In this document: positions 8,935 through 17,358 of the stretch, in pieces
How the letters are laid out: each line of letters opens with the position of its first letter
Position numbering within the stretch: the stretch's first letter is position 1
Origin: Dechloromonas sp. H13
GTDB lineage: Bacteria; Pseudomonadota; Gammaproteobacteria; Burkholderiales; Rhodocyclaceae
Direction: 5' to 3'
Assembly: GCF_009469615.1 (NCBI RefSeq)
Contig: NZ_SSXX01000010.1
Location: 57,688 to 121,687 of the forward strand
DNA: 64,000 bases
Program-made: the position numbers and the translations under genes
The notes under the pieces: model-generated
Seen by the model: the letters and a program-made list of their open reading frames with translations, nothing else
The model's database searches: none
Told to the model about the DNA's origin: nothing

Positions 8935-10407
8935 TCACTCGAACCAGTGAGCACGCGCCTTCAGAATGGTTTCCTTGGCACGCTCTTCGTCGATGCCGGT
9001 CATTTCCACGAGTTCATCCACGGCCAGTTCGGCGAGATCGTCGCGGTTCTTGACGCCCTTGCCGGCCAGCTTGGCCGCCAGCTCCCGCGTCATGCCCTCC
9101 AGGTTGAGGAGATCGTCGGCGACACCGTCGAGCTGCTCCTCGGTGACGATGGCTTCGGTCAGCAGCACGTTGCGGGCGCGGTTGCGCAGCTCATTGACGA
9201 TTTCCTCGTCGAGCCCGTCGATCTCAAGCATTTCGGCCAGCGGCACGTAGGCCACCTCTTCCAGCGTCGAGAACCCCTCGTCGATCAGCAGGTCGGCGAG
9301 TTCTTCGTCGATGTCGAGCTTTTCCATGAAGGTGATGCGCGTCGCCGCGTATTCGGCTTCCGAACGCTTGGCCGATTCGTCCTGGGTCATCAGGTTGATG
9401 GTCCACCCGGTCAGTTCCGAGGCGAGGCGAACGTTCTGCCCGCTGCGGCCGATGGCGATGGCTAGGTTGTCCTCGTCGACCACGACGTCCATCGCATGCT
9501 TCTCCTCGTCGACGACGATGGATGAAACCTCGGCTGGCGCCAGCGCGCCGATGACGAACTGGGCCGGGTCGGCCGACCACAGCACGATGTCGATGTTCTC
9601 GCCGCCGATCTCGTTGCGCACGGCAGTGACGCGCGAGCCGCGCAGGCCGACGCAGGTACCGATCGGATCGACGCGCGGGTCGTTGGACTTGACGGCGATC
9701 TTGGCGCGCAGACCGGGATCGCGGGCACAGGCCTTCAACTCCATCAGGCCATCGGAAATCTCCGGCACTTCCATCTCGAACAGCTTGATGACGAATTCCG
9801 GCGCAGTGCGCGACAGGATGATCTGCGGGCCGCGGGCATTGCGGTCGATGCGCAGCAGGTAGGCGCGGACGCGGTCGCCGATGCGCAGGTTTTCCTTGGG
9901 GATCATCTGGTCGCGCGGCAGCAGGGCCTCGATCTTGCCGGCCTCGATGATGGCGTTGCCACGCTCCATGCGCTTGATGGTGCCGGAAACGACGTGTTCC
10001 TTGCGCTCGAGGAAATCGGCCAGGATCTGCTCGCGCTCGGCGTCGCGGATCTTCTGCAGGATGACCTGCTTGGCGGCCTGGGCGCCGATGCGGCCGAAGT
10101 CGATCGGTTCGAGCGGCTCCTCCAGCGAATCGCCGGCCTCGATCTCGGGATCGTCCTTCTGCGCTTCGGACAGCGGCACTTCGAGGAATTCGTTGACGTA
10201 TTCGTTATCGGGCACGACCTGCCAGCGACGGAAGGATTCGAAGTCACCGGTATTGTGGTCGATCGAGACGCGCACATCGGCTTCGTCGTGGATGCGCTTC
10301 TTGGTCGCCGACGCGAGCGCCAGTTCAAGGGCACCGAAGACGATTTCCTTGCTGACGTTCTTTTCGCGGGCCAGCGCATCGACCAGCAACAGAATTTCAC
10401 GGCTCAT
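8935..10407 (-). CDS. nusA: transcription termination/antitermination factor NusA
   Basis: 490 aa, E. coli-like length. NusA binds RNA polymerase and nascent RNA, increases pausing and intrinsic termination, and is needed for rRNA antitermination. The domain order is NusA N-terminal (1-125), S1 (about 130-200), KH1-KH2 (about 230-345) and two C-terminal acidic helix-hairpin-helix repeats (about 365-490), which proteobacteria have and many other phyla lack. It is preceded by rimP (21-nt gap) and followed by infB. The leader of this operon carries two hairpins, one terminator-like, which could let NusA feed back on its own expression. Confidence 0.97.
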   Translation of the reverse strand: MSREILLLVDALAREKNVSKEIVFGALELALASATKKRIHDEADVRVSIDHNTGDFESFRRWQVVPDNEYVNEFLEVPLSEAQKDDPEIEAGDSLEEPLEPIDFGRIGAQAAKQVILQKIRDAEREQILADFLERKEHVVSGTIKRMERGNAIIEAGKIEALLPRDQMIPKENLRIGDRVRAYLLRIDRNARGPQIILSRTAPEFVIKLFEMEVPEISDGLMELKACARDPGLRAKIAVKSNDPRVDPIGTCVGLRGSRVTAVRNEIGGENIDIVLWSADPAQFVIGALAPAEVSSIVVDEEKHAMDVVVDEDNLAIAIGRSGQNVRLASELTGWTINLMTQDESAKRSEAEYAATRITFMEKLDIDEELADLLIDEGFSTLEEVAYVPLAEMLEIDGLDEEIVNELRNRARNVLLTEAIVTEEQLDGVADDLLNLEGMTRELAAKLAGKGVKNRDDLAELAVDELVEMTGIDEERAKETILKARAHWFE

Positions 10408-10428
10408 GGGCTAAAACCTCCTAGTCCT

Positions 10429-10869
10429 TCAGTCGAATCGCGGCACCAGTCGTGCCTTTTCGATATTATTGAATTCGAGTTCCACAGCATCCTTTTCGAG
10501 GCGCAGACCGACCTTGCCCTCCTTGCAGCCAAGCAGTTCGCCCTGGAAATTGCGGCGGCCGCCCTGCGGAATGCGCAGCTTGATCTGGATATCCTGGCCG
10601 GCGAAGCGCACGAAGTCCTCGACCTTCTTGACGACGCGGTCGAGCCCCGGCGACGAGATTTCGAGACGGTCGTAATCGACGTTCTCGACCTCGAAAACGC
10701 GCGACAGCTGGTTGGAAACCTTGGCGCAGTCCTCGACATCGACGCCGTTTTCCTTGCCCGGCGCGTCGATGAAGACGCGAATCGTGCGGCCGCGCGGCGA
10801 CATCTCGACATCGACGAGTTCATAACCGAGACCGACGACGGTCGTCTCGAGCAGCGTGTTCAAATCCAT
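10429..10869 (-). CDS. rimP: ribosome maturation factor RimP
   Basis: 146 aa from the ATG at 10869 (MDLNTLLE). A GTG two codons earlier (10875) is an alternative, and neither has a clear Shine-Dalgarno. RimP binds free 30S subunits and assists assembly around S12. The region SRVFEVENVDYDRLEISSPGLDR is the family signature. It is the first gene of the operon rimP-nusA-infB-rbfA-truB-rpsO-pnp. The T tract of a leader hairpin ends only 5-10 nt upstream of the start, so the weak ribosome site sits next to a termination-like structure. Confidence 0.94.
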   Translation of the reverse strand: MDLNTLLETTVVGLGYELVDVEMSPRGRTIRVFIDAPGKENGVDVEDCAKVSNQLSRVFEVENVDYDRLEISSPGLDRVVKKVEDFVRFAGQDIQIKLRIPQGGRRNFQGELLGCKEGKVGLRLEKDAVELEFNNIEKARLVPRFD

Positions 10870-10879
10870 GGCCACAAAT

Positions 10880-10900
10880 AAAAAATGGGCGAAACGCCCA
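10880..10900 (-). terminator. terminator-like hairpin in the rimP leader (possible attenuator)
   Basis: On the minus strand TGGGCG-TTT-CGCCCA is followed directly by TTTTTTA. The stem is 6 bp with a 3-nt loop and a T tract, the form of an intrinsic terminator. It lies after the promoter at 10953-10981 and ends 5 nt before the GTG/ATG start region of rimP, so transcripts from that promoter must pass it. It could be an attenuator, or a leftover terminator read through at some rate. Confidence 0.6.
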
Positions 10901-10910
10901 CCTCAGATGA

Positions 10911-10937
10911 AAAAGATGCCCCGCCAAAACGGCGGGA
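10911..10937 (-). terminator. upstream hairpin in the rimP leader
   Basis: CCCGCC-GTTTT-GGCGGG on the minus strand is followed, after GCATC, by TTTTT. It is the first of two tandem hairpins between the promoter and rimP. The T run is displaced by 5 nt, so termination may be weak. E. coli, as I recall, also has tandem terminators ahead of rimP-nusA, after metY; no metY is visible here. Confidence 0.5.
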
Positions 10938-10952
10938 GGAACAAACCCGTGA

Positions 10953-10981
10953 ATTATAACGAGTTTATTCCCCCCGGTAAA
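10953..10981 (-). promoter_or_regulatory. promoter of the rimP-nusA-infB operon
   Basis: TTTACC (10976-10981) and a perfect TATAAT (10953-10958) are separated by 17 nt. They sit just after the rluB stop and read into the two leader hairpins and rimP. Confidence 0.7.
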
Positions 10982-10996
10982 TGAATCCAGCCGACT

Positions 10997-12004
10997 TTAT
11001 ACGCTTTCCCGGGCGTTCTCCGGCGGCTTCCTCATTTTGTCGAGTTCGCGCATCAGGGCCTTGACTTCGGCCTCGTCGAGCTCGTGCACGCGGCCCCGCT
11101 TCAATTGCGGCGGCAGGTTGAACGGCCCGTAGCGGACGCGGATCAGGCGGCTGACCGTGCACCCGACCGCCTCGAACATCCGCCGCACTTCGCGATTGCG
11201 CCCTTCGAACAGGGTGACGCGGTACCAGTGGTTGGCCCCCTCGCCGCCGGCATCCTGCAGGCTGGCGAAGCTGGCCGGGCCGTCCTCGAGCTCGATGCCG
11301 CCCAGCAATTGCTGCTGCGCTTCCAGCGTCAGTTCGCCGAGGACGCGCACGGCGTAATCGCGGACCAGCTCGGAACTCGGGTGGGTCAGCCGGTTGGCCA
11401 GTTCGCCGGAGGTGGTGAACAGCAAGAGGCCCGAGGTGTTGAAATCGAGGCGCCCGACGGCGATCCAGCGGCCACCGCGGATGCGCGGCAGCGCCGCGAA
11501 GACCGAGGGGCGACCTTCCGGATCGTCGCGCGAGACGATTTCGCCTTCCGGCTTGTGGTACATCAGCACGCGCGGCGTCTTCGTCGTCGTGAAGCGCACA
11601 TTCACCAGGCGGCCGCCGATCTTGATCTTGTCGGTCGGCACCACGCTCTGGCCAAGCTGGGCGGTGACGCCATTCACGCTGATGCGGCCGGCGGCGATCC
11701 ATTCCTCCATCTCCCGGCGCGAGCCGATGCCGGCCTGGGCCAGCACCTTTTGCAGGCGCTCCGGCTTGGCCTCGGCCAGGGGGCGGCCGTCGCGGGCGAT
11801 GCTGCCGCGATTGGCCCGCCCGCCGGTATTGGGTGCCGGCTTGCGGCGCGACACCGGCGCCGCGGGCGCCGCCTGGCCTTCCGGCACGTCGCGGCGCGGC
11901 CCGCGGCCACGCGGCCCGGCAGGGTTGCGGTCGACCGCCTTTTCGGGGCGATTTTCGGATACCGCCGCATTCGGCGGACGCAGCGGACTACGCTTGGTTT
12001 TCAT
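10997..12004 (-). CDS. rluB: 23S rRNA pseudouridine(2605) synthase RluB
   Basis: 335 aa. RluB-family enzymes make pseudouridine in helix 90 of 23S rRNA near the peptidyl-transferase centre. A basic, Pro/Arg-rich N-terminal tail (1-80) precedes an S4 RNA-binding domain (about 80-140). The RsuA-type synthase domain follows, with the catalytic Asp in [13 protein letters not shown]. The start overlaps the scpB end by 17 nt, and the scpA-scpB-rluB order is common in betaproteobacteria. RluB versus RluE/F is judged from length and context, so the exact target base is inferred. Confidence 0.9.
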   Translation of the reverse strand: MKTKRSPLRPPNAAVSENRPEKAVDRNPAGPRGRGPRRDVPEGQAAPAAPVSRRKPAPNTGGRANRGSIARDGRPLAEAKPERLQKVLAQAGIGSRREMEEWIAAGRISVNGVTAQLGQSVVPTDKIKIGGRLVNVRFTTTKTPRVLMYHKPEGEIVSRDDPEGRPSVFAALPRIRGGRWIAVGRLDFNTSGLLLFTTSGELANRLTHPSSELVRDYAVRVLGELTLEAQQQLLGGIELEDGPASFASLQDAGGEGANHWYRVTLFEGRNREVRRMFEAVGCTVSRLIRVRYGPFNLPPQLKRGRVHELDEAEVKALMRELDKMRKPPENARESV

Positions 12005-12536
12005 GGTTCAGCTCCAGGGTCTGGCTGATTTGTTCGAGCGGCGGCAGTTCGCTGACGGCGCGCAGGCCCAGATCGTCGAGAAATTGCTTGGTCGTGGCGA
12101 ACAGCGCCGGCCGCCCGGGCGTATCGCGATGGCCGACGACGTCGATCCAGCCGCGCTCTTCGAGCGTCTTGATGACGTTGGCGTTGACCGCGACGCCGCG
12201 GATTTCCTCGATGTCGCCCCGCGTCACCGGCTGGCGATAGGCGATGATGGCCAGGGTTTCGAGCATCGCCCGCGAGTATTTGGGAGGCTTTTCGGGGTTC
12301 AGGCGTTCGAGGTAGGGGAGGAATTCGGCGCGCGTCCGGAAGCGCCAGCCGGAGGCGAGCTGGATCAGCTCGACCGGGCGCTCGGCCCAGTCTTCGCGCA
12401 GTTCGTCGAGCAGCTTGCGCAGGGTGTCGGTCGACAGTTCGTCGTCGAACATCTTGCGCAGTTCGAGCGGCGTCATCGGCTCGCGCGCGGCGAGCAGCGC
12501 CGCTTCAAGCACTTTCTTGACCAGGCTCGGTTCCAC
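11988..12536 (-). CDS. scpB: segregation and condensation protein B
   Basis: 182 aa, a normal length with two winged-helix domains. ScpB dimers join ScpA (kleisin) and SMC in the condensin complex that compacts and separates chromosomes. The motif [22 protein letters not shown] is diagnostic. The gene overlaps scpA by 32 nt and rluB by 17 nt, so the trio is translationally coupled. No smc gene is in the window. Confidence 0.95.
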   Translation of the reverse strand: MEPSLVKKVLEAALLAAREPMTPLELRKMFDDELSTDTLRKLLDELREDWAERPVELIQLASGWRFRTRAEFLPYLERLNPEKPPKYSRAMLETLAIIAYRQPVTRGDIEEIRGVAVNANVIKTLEERGWIDVVGHRDTPGRPALFATTKQFLDDLGLRAVSELPPLEQISQTLELNHENQA

Positions 12537-13356
12537 CTTGCTGCACTCTCACGTATATGGGCTGAAATGCCTCGGTTTGGGTAAATTCGACCAGTTTCTC
12601 GCGGGCCAGCTCAAGCATCGCCAGGAAATGCACGACCAGGCCGGGCGGCCCCATCGCCGGATCGAACATCGTTTCGAACTGGACGAAGCCGCCGCGTTCC
12701 TGCAAGAGCCGCAGGATGATGCCCATATGTTCGCGCACCGACAACTCCTCGCGGCTGATCCTGTGGTTCTTCATCAGGCGGGCCTGGCGGAAGATGGCCT
12801 CCCAGGCTTCCTTGAGGTCGCTCACCGAGACCTCGGGATGACGCACGTAGAGCGACTTCTCGACCAGCGTCTCGACCCAGAAGAATTCGCGCTCGGCCTG
12901 CGGCAGCTCGTTGAGCTTCTGGCCGGCGATCTTGATCTGCTCGTATTCCATCAGCCGGCGCACCAGCTCGGCGCGCGGGTCCTCGGCCTCCTCGCCCTCG
13001 CCCGCCTTGGGCCGCGGCAGCAGCATGCGCGACTTGATCTCGATCAGCATCGCCGCCATCACCAGATAGTCGGCCGCCAGTTCGAGGTTGGTGGCGCGCA
13101 TGCTCTCGACGTAATCGAGGTATTGCCGGGTCAGCGGCGCCATCGGGATGTCGAGGATGTCGACGTTCGCCTTGCGGATCAGGTAGAGCAGCAGGTCGAG
13201 CGGGCCCTCGAAGGCGTCGAGCATGATCGCCAGCGCATCGGGCGGGATGTAGAGATCCTGCGGCAACTGGTCGAGCGGCTCGCCGTAGATGCGGGCGACC
13301 GGCTCGAACAGCGCCGCCATTTTTGCCACTTCCGGGGCGTCGACCGCAGCGTTCAT
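12505..13356 (-). CDS. scpA: segregation and condensation protein A (kleisin)
   Basis: 283 aa. ScpA is the kleisin that bridges the SMC heads. The N-terminal signature ([23 protein letters not shown]) is intact, and the C-terminal winged helix that contacts the SMC cap is at about 220-280. The ATG at 13356 lies 1 nt after the stop of the upstream membrane gene; scpB follows with an overlap. Confidence 0.95.
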   Translation of the reverse strand: MNAAVDAPEVAKMAALFEPVARIYGEPLDQLPQDLYIPPDALAIMLDAFEGPLDLLLYLIRKANVDILDIPMAPLTRQYLDYVESMRATNLELAADYLVMAAMLIEIKSRMLLPRPKAGEGEEAEDPRAELVRRLMEYEQIKIAGQKLNELPQAEREFFWVETLVEKSLYVRHPEVSVSDLKEAWEAIFRQARLMKNHRISREELSVREHMGIILRLLQERGGFVQFETMFDPAMGPPGLVVHFLAMLELAREKLVEFTQTEAFQPIYVRVQQGGTEPGQESA

Positions 13357-13357
13357 G

Positions 13358-13648
13358 TCAGGAAGCGGCCGGGCGGCCCTTGCCCTTGTAATGCAGGTGC
13401 AGGTTGCGGAAGTAGATGATCAGGCCGAGCCCCTGGCCGAAGATGAAGACCGGGTCGTTGCGGTGGATGGCGTAGATGGTCAGCACCAGGCCGCCGAAAA
13501 TGCTGAAATACCAGAAGGCGACCGGCACGACGACGCGCTTCTCCTTCTCGCTGCTCCACCACTGCACGACGAAGCGCATCATGAACAGGCCCTGGCCGCC
13601 GAAGCCGATGGCGATCCAGAGCAGCGTCTCCCAGTCGTAGCCGAACAT
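13358..13648 (-). CDS. small membrane protein with lipid-A-disaccharide synthase N-terminal (LAB_N) fold
   Basis: 96 aa with three hydrophobic segments (about 5-25, 40-60 and 65-85). The wording GFGGQGLFMMRFVVQWWSSEK and PVAFWYFSIFGGLVLTIYAI matches the LAB_N domain found at the N-terminus of some LpxB-type proteins and as free-standing proteins beside ArnC-like glycosyltransferases. Function is unknown; a role in lipid or glycan carrier handling is a guess. Its ATG overlaps the trpS stop by 1 nt (TGATG), and scpA follows after 1 nt, so it is wedged in the trpS-scpA unit. Confidence 0.8.
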   Translation of the reverse strand: MFGYDWETLLWIAIGFGGQGLFMMRFVVQWWSSEKEKRVVVPVAFWYFSIFGGLVLTIYAIHRNDPVFIFGQGLGLIIYFRNLHLHYKGKGRPAAS

Positions 13649-14850
13649 CAGTGGTATTCCAGCCCCATCGCCTCGCGCACGTCGCGCATGGTTTCGCGGG
13701 CCAGTTCGCGGGCTTTTTCGCAGCCGTCGGCGATGATGTTCTTGACCAGCGTCGGGTCGTCCAGATAGACCTGCGCCCGCTCGCGCATCGGCGCCTGCTC
13801 GCGCAGGATGCCGTCGATCACCGGCTGCTTGCACTCTATGCAGCCGATGCCGGCGCTGCGGCAGCCGGCCTGCACCCATTCCTTGCAGGCGTCGTCGGAA
13901 TAGACCTGGTGCAGTTGCCAGACCGGGCACTTGGTCGGCTCGCCCGGGTCGTGGCGGCGCACACGGGCCGGGTCGGTCGGCATGCTGCGCACCTTCTTGC
14001 TCACCGATTCCTCGGATTCGCGCAGGGTGATCGTGTTGTGGTACGACTTGGACATCTTCTGCCCGTCGAGGCCCGGCATCTTCGATTCCGGCGTCAGCAG
14101 GTAGCCCGGCTCGACGAGGATCATCTTGCCGGTACCTTCGAGGAAGCCGAACAGCCGCTCGCGGTCGACCGCCGAAAGATGCTGGATTTCATTGAGCATG
14201 GCCTTGGCCTGCTCGACCGCCTCCTTCTCGCCATCCTGCTGGAAGCGGGTGCGCAGCTCCTCGTAGAGGCGCGCCTTCTTGCTGCCCAGACGCTTGACCG
14301 CCTCGCGCGCCTTGTCCTCGAACCCCGGTTCGCGGCCGTACATGTGATTGAAGCGGCGCGCCAGCTCGCGGGTGAATTCGACGTGCGGGATCTGGTCCTC
14401 GCCGACCGGCACCTTGTCGGCACGGTAGATCAGGATGTCGGCGCTCATCAGCAGCGGATAGCCGAGGAAGCCGTAGGTGGTGAGATCCTTGCCGGCCAGC
14501 TTTTCCTGCTGGTCCTTGTAGGTCGGCACGCGCTCCAGCCAGCCGAGCGGCGTCATCATCGACATCAGCAGGTGCAGTTCGGCGTGCTCCGGCACGCGCG
14601 ACTGGATGAACAACGTCGCCTGGTTGGGGTCGACGCCGGCCGCCAGCCAGTCGATGACCATGTCCCACGTCGCCTGCTCGATGCCCTGCGGATTGTCGTA
14701 ATGCGTCGTCAGCGCGTGCCAGTCGGCGACGAAGAACAGGCAGGGATATTCGTGCTGGAGCCTGACCCAGTTCTTGAGCACCCCATGGTAATGGCCGAGG
14801 TGAAGCGCGCCGGTGGGGCGCATGCCGGAAAGGACACGTTCTGCGTACAT
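13648..14850 (-). CDS. trpS: tryptophan--tRNA ligase
   Basis: 400 aa. It charges tRNA-Trp and is a class Ic synthetase. The HIGH motif appears as HLGH at 17-20, and the KMSKS motif is exact (about residue 270). At 400 aa it is longer than the 330-aa E. coli enzyme. The extra part includes a cysteine-containing stretch (CPVWQLHQVYSDDACKEWVQ, then GCIECKQ) typical of the longer betaproteobacterial TrpS group. It is followed by the LAB_N gene with a 1-nt overlap and preceded by the M50 protease gene (7-nt gap). Confidence 0.95.
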   Translation of the reverse strand: MYAERVLSGMRPTGALHLGHYHGVLKNWVRLQHEYPCLFFVADWHALTTHYDNPQGIEQATWDMVIDWLAAGVDPNQATLFIQSRVPEHAELHLLMSMMTPLGWLERVPTYKDQQEKLAGKDLTTYGFLGYPLLMSADILIYRADKVPVGEDQIPHVEFTRELARRFNHMYGREPGFEDKAREAVKRLGSKKARLYEELRTRFQQDGEKEAVEQAKAMLNEIQHLSAVDRERLFGFLEGTGKMILVEPGYLLTPESKMPGLDGQKMSKSYHNTITLRESEESVSKKVRSMPTDPARVRRHDPGEPTKCPVWQLHQVYSDDACKEWVQAGCRSAGIGCIECKQPVIDGILREQAPMRERAQVYLDDPTLVKNIIADGCEKARELARETMRDVREAMGLEYH

Positions 14851-14857
14851 AGATTGA

Positions 14858-15514
14858 TCAATAAAGTCCGAAAATGGATTCGATGGCCCGCGCCGAAAGG
14901 ATCACCAGCGGGTTCATGACGGCGCCGAGGATACCGGTGAACAGCAGGACCAGCAAAATCGGGAAGCCCCAGCGCTCGATCTGCGCGAACCGCCAGGCCA
15001 GCCTGTGCGGGAGCAGGCTGACGGCGATACGCCCGCCGTCGAGCGGCGGCAGCGGCAGCAGGTTGAGCACCATCAGCACGCAATTGACCATGATGCCGAT
15101 CTTGCTCATCTCGGACAGCGGCACAGTGAACATGTTGCCTGGCAGCAGCCAGGCCAGCTTGAGCATGAGCGCCCAGCAGCAGGCCATGAACAGGTTGGCG
15201 CCGGGCCCGGCAGCGGCGACCCAGAACATGTCCTGTTTCGGGTTGCGCAGGCGGCTGAAATCGACCGGGACCGGCTTGGCATAGCCGAAGAGGAAGGAAC
15301 CACCGGAAAACAGCAGGATGGCCGCCGGGATCAGGATGGTGCCGACCGGATCGATGTGGCGCAGCGGGTTGAGGCTGATGCGCCCGAGTTGCCAGGCGGT
15401 CGGATCGCCGAAATGGCGCGCCGCGTAGCCGTGCGCGGCTTCGTGCAGGGTGATCGCGAAAATGACCGGCAGCGCGGCGACGGCGATGGTCTGGATCAGC
15501 GCGTTGATGTCCAT
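14858..15514 (-). CDS. site-2 protease family (M50) membrane metalloprotease
   Basis: 218 aa, compact. The zinc motif is HEAAH at 24-28 inside the first membrane segment, and the second metal-binding motif appears as LPPLDGGRI in a later segment; about five hydrophobic segments are visible. There is no PDZ or CBS domain, so it belongs to the minimal M50 group rather than RseP. Its substrate is unknown. It lies 1 nt downstream of tsaC and just before trpS, a common neighbourhood in betaproteobacteria. Confidence 0.88.
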   Translation of the reverse strand: MDINALIQTIAVAALPVIFAITLHEAAHGYAARHFGDPTAWQLGRISLNPLRHIDPVGTILIPAAILLFSGGSFLFGYAKPVPVDFSRLRNPKQDMFWVAAAGPGANLFMACCWALMLKLAWLLPGNMFTVPLSEMSKIGIMVNCVLMVLNLLPLPPLDGGRIAVSLLPHRLAWRFAQIERWGFPILLVLLFTGILGAVMNPLVILSARAIESIFGLY

Positions 15515-15515
15515 G

Positions 15516-16142
15516 TCAGTCCAGCCCGAACGGTGCCAGCGAGCCGCGCCCGGCGCGAATAAGCTCAGGCGTGGAACCGGTCAGGTCAATGATGGTGGTC
15601 GGCTCGGTGCCGCAATGGCCGGCATCGAGGATCAGTTCAATCTGGTCGTCCAGGCGATCCTGGATTTCCCAGCCTTCGGTCAGCGGCTCATCGTCGCCCG
15701 GCAACTGCAGGGTCGTCGTCAGCAGCGGCTCGTTGAGTTCCGCCAGCAGTCCCAGCGCCACCGGGTGGTTCGGCACGCGCAGGCCGATGGTCTTGCGCTT
15801 GGGGTGCAGGACGCGGCGCGGCAACTCCTTGGTGCCTTCGAGGATGAAGGTATAGCTGCCCGGCGTCGTCGCCTTGAGCAGCCGGTACTGGGCGTTGTCG
15901 ACGCGGGCGAAATGGGCGATTTCCGAAAGGTCACGCACCATCAGCGTCAGGTGATGGCGCTCGTCCATCTGGCGGATCAGGCGAACGCGGTCCATCGCCT
16001 CCTTGTCGCCGAGCCGGCAACCGAGCGCGTAGCAAGAATCAGTCGGCAAGGCGACGATGCCGCCATCGCGGATGAATCCGGCCGCCTGCACCAGGAGGCG
16101 CTGCTGCGGCGAATCAGGGTGGATGTTTACGACACGGGCCAT
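15516..16142 (-). CDS. L-threonylcarbamoyladenylate synthase-type protein (TsaC/YciO/Sua5 family)
   Basis: 208 aa, a single YrdC domain. Such proteins make threonylcarbamoyl-AMP from threonine, bicarbonate and ATP for the t6A37 modification of ANN-decoding tRNAs. The motif VALPTDSCYALGC and the basic patch around HPKRKTIGLRVPNHP line the nucleotide site. The length and the CYALGCR wording are closer to YciO than to the 190-aa TsaC, so the true t6A enzyme could be elsewhere. It lies between the PHP phosphoesterase gene (3-nt gap) and the M50 gene. Confidence 0.82.
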   Translation of the reverse strand: MARVVNIHPDSPQQRLLVQAAGFIRDGGIVALPTDSCYALGCRLGDKEAMDRVRLIRQMDERHHLTLMVRDLSEIAHFARVDNAQYRLLKATTPGSYTFILEGTKELPRRVLHPKRKTIGLRVPNHPVALGLLAELNEPLLTTTLQLPGDDEPLTEGWEIQDRLDDQIELILDAGHCGTEPTTIIDLTGSTPELIRAGRGSLAPFGLD

Positions 16143-16145
16143 GAA

Positions 16146-17021
16146 TCAGCGGAGCAGGCGCCAGACCGGCTTGAGGTCTTCCGGCAGTTGCGGCAGCTTG
16201 CCGAGATCGACGTAGCTCTCGGCCGGCCCATGGAAATCCGAGCCGCGCGAGGCGTGGAAGGCGTAATGCCGGGCCAGGCGGGCGAAATGCATGACGTGAT
16301 CGGGCGAATGGCTGCCGCAGGTCACCTCGATGCCCAGCCCGCCAAGGTCCTTGAAGTCATCCAGGAATTGCCGCGTCTGAGCGCCGGACATCTTGTAGCG
16401 TCCGGGATGCGCCACCACCGCCACGCCGCCGGCCGTGGTAATCCAGTCGATGGCGTCCTGCAGCGTGGCCCAGCGATGATCGACGTAGCCCGGCTTGCCC
16501 GGCGTCAGATAGTGCTGGAACACCCCCGGCACGTCGCGGGCGATACCAATCGACACCAGGTAACGCGCAAAGTGGGCGCGCGAAATCAGGCCCGGGTTGG
16601 TCGCGAAGCACAGCGCGCCTTCGTAGACGCCGGGAATGCCGATCGCCGCCAGCGCCTCGCCCATCCGCTTCGCCCGCTCGATGCGGCCGAGGCGCAGCTC
16701 GTCCAGCCCGCCGGAGAGCGCCGGATGCGCCGCGTCGAAGCCAAGGCCGACGATATGGATCGGCACGCCCTTCCATTCGATGGAAATCTCGACCCCGGGG
16801 ACGAAATTCATGCCGGCCTCCGTGGCCGTCGCCCGGGCGATTTCAAGGCCGCCGAGATCGTCGTGATCGGTCAGCGCCCAGAGATCGACGCCGTTGGCCG
16901 CTGCCCGCCGCGCGACCTCTTCCGGCGGCAGCAGGCCGTCGGAAACGACCGAGTGGCAATGAAAATCGAAATTGGCTGGAGTCACGGCTTGCGGATGCTG
17001 AATAAATGCAGAGTTTAACAT
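16146..17021 (-). CDS. PHP-domain phosphoesterase (RNase AM/TrpH type)
   Basis: About 291 aa from the ATG at 17021. PHP metal ligands are visible as DFHCHSVVSDG near the N-terminus, TDHDDLGG, HPGRY and SDFHG near the C-terminus. Relatives (YciV/TrpH) hydrolyse 3',5'-nucleoside bisphosphates and trim 5' ends of 5S and 23S rRNA; that activity is inferred. An upstream in-frame ATG at 17081 would place the start inside the divergent gcvT promoter, so I prefer 17021, although its ribosome site is weak. It is transcribed away from the glycine riboswitch, with tsaC and the M50 gene downstream. Confidence 0.85.
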   Translation of the reverse strand: MLNSAFIQHPQAVTPANFDFHCHSVVSDGLLPPEEVARRAAANGVDLWALTDHDDLGGLEIARATATEAGMNFVPGVEISIEWKGVPIHIVGLGFDAAHPALSGGLDELRLGRIERAKRMGEALAAIGIPGVYEGALCFATNPGLISRAHFARYLVSIGIARDVPGVFQHYLTPGKPGYVDHRWATLQDAIDWITTAGGVAVVAHPGRYKMSGAQTRQFLDDFKDLGGLGIEVTCGSHSPDHVMHFARLARHYAFHASRGSDFHGPAESYVDLGKLPQLPEDLKPVWRLLR

Positions 17022-17063
17022 GAAGGCCGCCGGCGCCCCGCCTCGCTTGTGCGGTGCAGCAGG

Positions 17064-17092
17064 TTGATTAGATGCCGGCATCCCGATATAGT
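17064..17092 (+). promoter_or_regulatory. promoter of the gcvTHP operon
   Basis: TTGATT (17064-17069) and TATAGT (17087-17092) are spaced exactly 17 nt apart, and the glycine aptamer begins just downstream, at about the predicted start of transcription. Confidence 0.72.
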
Positions 17093-17101
17093 GCCTTCGT
17101 T

Positions 17102-17275
17102 CTGTGGGAGAGCGCAGCGCGAGCTGCCGCCGAAGGCGCAAATCCACCCGAAAACGCTCAGGCAAAAGGACCGCAGAATCAGCAGCTTGGCCGCTGAAAC
17201 TCTGGAGAGTGGTGAAGACCGTCGCGGTCGACACCCACCGATGGGGCAAATCTCTCAGGTATCGAGGACAGAGGG
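17102..17275 (+). promoter_or_regulatory. tandem glycine riboswitch
   Basis: Two glycine aptamers lie head to tail. The first (about 17103-17195) has GGGAGAGC, GCCGCCGAAGGCGCAA and CTCAGGCAAAAGGACCGC. The second (about 17203-17275) has CTGGAGAG, CCACCGATGGGGCAA and CTCAGGTATCGAGGACAGAG. These are the conserved cores of the gcvT RNA class, joined by a short linker. The RNA senses excess glycine and switches on the cleavage system. It sits between the gcvT promoter and the gcvT start, as expected, with a long hairpin directly after it as expression platform. Confidence 0.93.
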
Positions 17276-17320
17276 GTGAAACGCAAGACGTGATTCTTTC
17301 GTTTCACCCCTCTTCCGTTT
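17270..17320 (+). terminator. riboswitch expression platform hairpin
   Basis: AGAGGGGTGAAACG (17270-17283) pairs perfectly with CGTTTCACCCCTCT (17300-17313), a 14-bp stem with a 16-nt loop, followed by the pyrimidine-rich TCCGTTTC. Its 5' arm overlaps the 3' end of aptamer 2. Glycine binding can therefore compete with hairpin formation, giving an ON switch. The T tract is weak, so termination might be Rho-helped or incomplete. Confidence 0.75.
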
Positions 17321-17358
17321 CTAGAACTGACGTTAATAAACGTTTGCAAAGGATTGAT

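Noticed and set aside
8918..8938. GTG start of infB overlapping nusA
   Set aside because: A GAGGG ribosome site lies between this GTG and the ATG at 8917, so the ATG is the better start.
17221..17240. CGCGGTCGAC inside the glycine riboswitch as a copy of the dispersed motif
   Set aside because: It differs from TGCGGTCGAC at the first base and lies in aptamer sequence, so I did not count it. Several one-mismatch sites (7424, 9840, 12181, 14161, 17910, 41139, 52150) were also left out.
17022..17249. N-terminal extension of the PHP phosphoesterase
   Set aside because: The extra frame runs through the gcvT promoter and the conserved riboswitch core on the other strand; the family alignment starts near the ATG at 17021.
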